Part shown: one piece after another, positions 61,365-64,000 of the stretch
How positions within the stretch are numbered: position 1 is the stretch's first letter
How the letters are laid out: the number at the start of each line of letters is the position of its first letter
Program-made: the position numbers and the translations under genes
Source of the DNA: Hahella sp. HNIBRBA332
GTDB lineage: Bacteria; Pseudomonadota; Gammaproteobacteria; Pseudomonadales; Oleiphilaceae
Reading direction: 5' to 3'
Length of the DNA: 64,000 bases
Assembly: GCF_030719035.1 (NCBI RefSeq)
Contig: NZ_CP132203.1
Location: 2,852,001-2,916,000 of the forward strand
The notes under the pieces: model-generated
Told to the model about the DNA's origin: nothing
What the model saw: the letters and a program-made list of their open reading frames with translations, nothing else
Database searches by the model: none

Positions 61365-64000
61365 TTAAGCACTCCCAACTTTTTAAAGGTCGACTCTTCA
61401 TCACGCAAAGCGCGAGCAATATCCTCCCTTAAGGGGGTCAGGGCCTCTTCGGAATCTAAATCAGAGAGTCCTATTTCTCCTATGACCAATCTCTCAGCCA
61501 AATTCCAATCATCATTTAATCGCTTTAGCAGGAGCCTTGATATTTGGTTTGCAGCGTTTCTCTGCTGCGCTTCAGATAGTTTAAATAAACCTGGTGCAAA
61601 ACCATTTTTTTCCACGAACGCATCTATCATTTGCGCCAGTTTTGGTACGGCCCTGGAAGAGCTGCTTGCTTGATAAATTTCTGCGTCGCAGCAAATTGAG
61701 GACAATAGCCGAAATTCAGAACGGGATTCCTCAAGAGCGAAATCGATTGCTCCCTGTTCGCAGATAATGAGTTGATTCTTATTACTACTTTCACATTTCT
61801 CACCTTGGTTAAGCAGCTCAACACATTGCTGAATCAGCCTATATACGTGTTGAAAGTCTGTCACAAACATATCCAGCTTGTGAGCTCGCTCTTCCAATGC
61901 GGCGGTTGTCTGATTGAGTTCGCTAAAATTGCCAAACTCTTTGCCCTCACTTTCTGCGTCATACTTATCGTCCTCAAGTTTTCGTTGCTTCTCAACGAGA
62001 TCGTGATATTCGTGACGAACAGAATTAATCTCCAGAATTATTTCGTTTACGAGCGCCTGCAAGCCTCCCAGCCATGCTGGTCCGGTAATGAAGAAACGAC
62101 AGCGTGGACAGTTTCGCCTCCCTAGATAACCTGCCTCAACGGGTGCATAGATTGACTCAAATTGACGATGAATAATCAATTGCCCTCCCTTATCGCACCC
62201 CTGCCCCGACATTGGACATATTCCCCAGTCCATAAACTGGTAGGCAGCCAGGGGCCAAGACGCATCGATTTTGTCCATAAAATCACGATCCATGGCGATT
62301 AAGTGAGGTTTTGCAGACTCAATTTCTTTTGTAAATGCCAAATCTGACAACCGATCTACGTTTTCCTGCAGCGCCCGCTTCTCAGCCTCAGCCAATTCAG
62401 CCCTCATCTTTGATGGACCGACTTTGGCGTAATAGAGAGTCATAACAAGTGTCGCATGCCCAACTAGTTTCATCACAACGGCAGGTGGAGCTCCACCGTC
62501 TACAATAAAAGCAGTGATCATACTGGTACGTAGGCAATGCGGCGTAAACGGACTAACAAAGGATTTTTTTTCCGGTTGGTACTCAACCAATTCTTCATTT
62601 GGGCTCTGAATCGAGGCAAGTAACGCTGGTAAGCTTTGCGAGAAGGCAGTAGTGCTCTGAATAGGCGACTTTCGACTTATGTCGCCACCGCAAGGATCTC
62701 GAAAAAGGAAAGCTTGGTTGCCTCTTACTTTAAGAATATCTTTATTTATCCTTTGTCTAAGTTTAATTTGGGTCCATTTGGTCAGCTCACTGAGCGGATT
62801 ATATTTGGACTGCCACTCTCGAAGTCGAATAACCCAGTATGCGAGCTCATCGACTATGTATGGAACTGCATAGCCACTATTAGAAGAGCCAGTTTTGTTA
62901 GTAGTTATGAACATCCCGAGTTGATTTTCTGGATACCTTTTTAAAAAACCTTGCTGTCTACCAGACCTTCTTATGTGAGAAGTATTTTTTACCCACTTAA
63001 TACCAAGACCATCAAGCACAGGTATTTCCTCATCAGCTTCACCACTATCCAACCAGCAAATTTGCTGACCTCGCAATGGCGTCATCAATAAGGTGTAAAG
63101 AGCAACCAGTTTCACTGGCGACCAAACCTGAGTCACTCTCTCTCTATATCGTATATCTCCCCGTTTACGATCCAGAACACTATTTCGCCACACACAATCT
63201 CGGTCATTCAAATCAATAATTGAAGGGTCGACAACAAACCATGCATCATTTAAGAATGTATGCAAACCAAATAGATCTGAAAAGTAATGGCAGCCATTAG
63301 GTATAAGGCAGTTTCTGGCTCTCACTATGACTGACATTGGTAGAACCGGCTTAACTGACTCGGAAGGGCGGCAGTGTTGAATAAGTTCCGCCAAGTGGCC
63401 CATTAGCGTAACTAGAGGGTTCCTGAAGCCCGGCAAGCGGATCCGCTCTCCATATACGTTTTCTTCTGAACAGTAATGGTCAAGCAACCAATCAAAAAAG
63501 TACAGGCAGATGTTATGACGAACCTTTTTTCCAGTTGGCCCAGTATTATTCACATATGCTTCATAGATTTTCTTGGGGAATGGAAAATCAATATTTAAAA
63601 GGTCACTTGGTGACTTAGTGAAGTTCGAAGGAACTACCACTTCAGTCAAGAATGCACGTAAGTGAGTTATTTTTGTAGACTGACTTCGACTTTCCGTAAT
63701 ATATTTCTCAACAGCAAGTTTCCACTCAGGGCAAGCTTTTTTGAACACACTAAATGCACAGGAGAAAGGGTCATCATTGACTCCCAAGAAGTTTTGATAA
63801 CTTATCCATTCTTCAGCAAAGACTTTATCTGGAAGGTAAGGCAGGCATGGATCTTCTTTATAGCGTCTTTTATATTCACTCAAGGTAGTGATGCCCAGTC
63901 GTTGGACCGCTGTACACGCCGCCGCCAACGTGGAATAAAATGGGCTCTCTTTGACAAAAAGATCTGAGAAGCCTAACCACTCCCTAGCGTATATTACGTT
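61361..64000 (-). CDS. gmtZ: Large tyrosine recombinase, GmtZ-type (partial, 5' end outside window)
   Basis: An 855-codon frame starts at an internal TTG at 63928, but the same frame stays open to the window edge (EWLGFSDLFVKESPFYSTLAAAC...), matching the integrase repeat 'EWlgf..lf.......YstL.eA..Av..LGI' that is then repeated. So the gene is incomplete at its 5' end. Catalytic residues: Arg in 'LLMTPLRGQQICWLD', HxxR as 'HCLRTSM', the second His in 'LVGHATLVMTLYYAKV' and the Tyr in that block. A C-terminal Cys-rich segment (CPMSGQGCDKGG, CPRC) may bind zinc. It probably mediates island integration with gmtX and an outside gmtY. Confidence 0.8.
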   Translation of the reverse strand, partial: NVIYAREWLGFSDLFVKESPFYSTLAAACTAVQRLGITTLSEYKRRYKEDPCLPYLPDKVFAEEWISYQNFLGVNDDPFSCAFSVFKKACPEWKLAVEKYITESRSQSTKITHLRAFLTEVVVPSNFTKSPSDLLNIDFPFPKKIYEAYVNNTGPTGKKVRHNICLYFFDWLLDHYCSEENVYGERIRLPGFRNPLVTLMGHLAELIQHCRPSESVKPVLPMSVIVRARNCLIPNGCHYFSDLFGLHTFLNDAWFVVDPSIIDLNDRDCVWRNSVLDRKRGDIRYRERVTQVWSPVKLVALYTLLMTPLRGQQICWLDSGEADEEIPVLDGLGIKWVKNTSHIRRSGRQQGFLKRYPENQLGMFITTNKTGSSNSGYAVPYIVDELAYWVIRLREWQSKYNPLSELTKWTQIKLRQRINKDILKVRGNQAFLFRDPCGGDISRKSPIQSTTAFSQSLPALLASIQSPNEELVEYQPEKKSFVSPFTPHCLRTSMITAFIVDGGAPPAVVMKLVGHATLVMTLYYAKVGPSKMRAELAEAEKRALQENVDRLSDLAFTKEIESAKPHLIAMDRDFMDKIDASWPLAAYQFMDWGICPMSGQGCDKGGQLIIHRQFESIYAPVEAGYLGRRNCPRCRFFITGPAWLGGLQALVNEIILEINSVRHEYHDLVEKQRKLEDDKYDAESEGKEFGNFSELNQTTAALEERAHKLDMFVTDFQHVYRLIQQCVELLNQGEKCESSNKNQLIICEQGAIDFALEESRSEFRLLSSICCDAEIYQASSSSRAVPKLAQMIDAFVEKNGFAPGLFKLSEAQQRNAANQISRLLLKRLNDDWNLAERLVIGEIGLSDLDSEEALTPLREDIARALRDEESTFKKLGVLK

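Larger units (their letters stand above)
40740..64000. mobile_element. Genomic island of the Gamma-Mobile-Trio (GMT) type, right end not in window
   Basis: The interval is more AT-rich than the left part, starts inside a broken host gene and carries gmtX and a large gmtZ-like recombinase at its right side in the arrangement known for GMT islands (gmtY expected just outside). Cargo includes a helicase pair, regulators, several IS elements, a group II intron and a two-gene cassette resembling anti-phage systems. Left boundary uncertain by some tens of bases. Confidence 0.6.

Overview
The window looks like a chromosomal segment of a marine gammaproteobacterium close to Hahella (Oceanospirillales). 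This is inferred from gene style: very long Ca2+-binding RTX and Rhs proteins, a DUF1285 protein, diguanylate cyclase signalling and moderately GC-rich coding DNA. No rRNA or tRNA gene was recognised. The left ~40.7 kb has normal host-like composition. The right ~23 kb is a visibly more AT-rich, IS-riddled genomic island.

Region 1 (1-12.7 kb) is a signalling and NTPase cluster. A glycine-zipper lipoprotein (cut by the window edge), a membrane-anchored Ser/Thr kinase and a PP2C phosphatase run on the minus strand. They are divergent, across a good sigma70-type promoter, from a tightly overlapping four-gene operon: a MoxR AAA+ ATPase, a small bpX-like protein, a degenerate vWA-like plus beta-propeller-like protein, and a bpX6-like plus beta-propeller-like protein. 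This layout matches the MoxR/vWA ternary conflict systems with kinase/phosphatase control. A HAMP-PAS-GGDEF diguanylate cyclase follows and ends at a bidirectional terminator.

Region 2 (12.7-39.2 kb) is a minus-strand run of secreted-protein genes. In transcription order: an inactive-looking rhodanese-like exported protein, a membrane-anchored transglutaminase-like cysteine peptidase, a ~4,200-residue Gly-rich/Ig-like surface protein containing almost perfect 900-bp tandem repeats, a Sec-exported Rhs protein with a HINT pretoxin domain and a variable C-terminal toxin, its probable immunity protein, and a 2,074-residue Sec-exported RTX protein. The spacing of the first five genes (7-57 nt, strong ribosome sites) suggests one polymorphic-toxin operon.

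Region 3 (39.3-40.7 kb) holds a DUF1285 gene and a radical-SAM gene that lacks its N-terminus, including the FeS cysteines. The break coincides with the island edge.

Region 4 (40.7-64 kb) is the island. It begins with a helicase/winged-helix pair controlled by a divergent, apparently leaderless XRE regulator with two 19-bp operators. It ends with gmtX and a partial gmtZ-type tyrosine recombinase (Gamma-Mobile-Trio). Between them are small accessory genes, a catalytically degenerate tyrosine recombinase, a strongly structured non-coding stretch, an unknown gene split by an IS5-family element whose original frame can be rebuilt exactly, an IS3-family element split by a group II intron, several transposase relics, and two copies of another IS3-family element. 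Those two copies bracket a two-gene operon: a metallophosphoesterase fused to a STAND-like NTPase module, translationally coupled to a Ppx/GppA-family protein. This cassette is the best candidate for an undescribed (probably anti-phage) system in the window.
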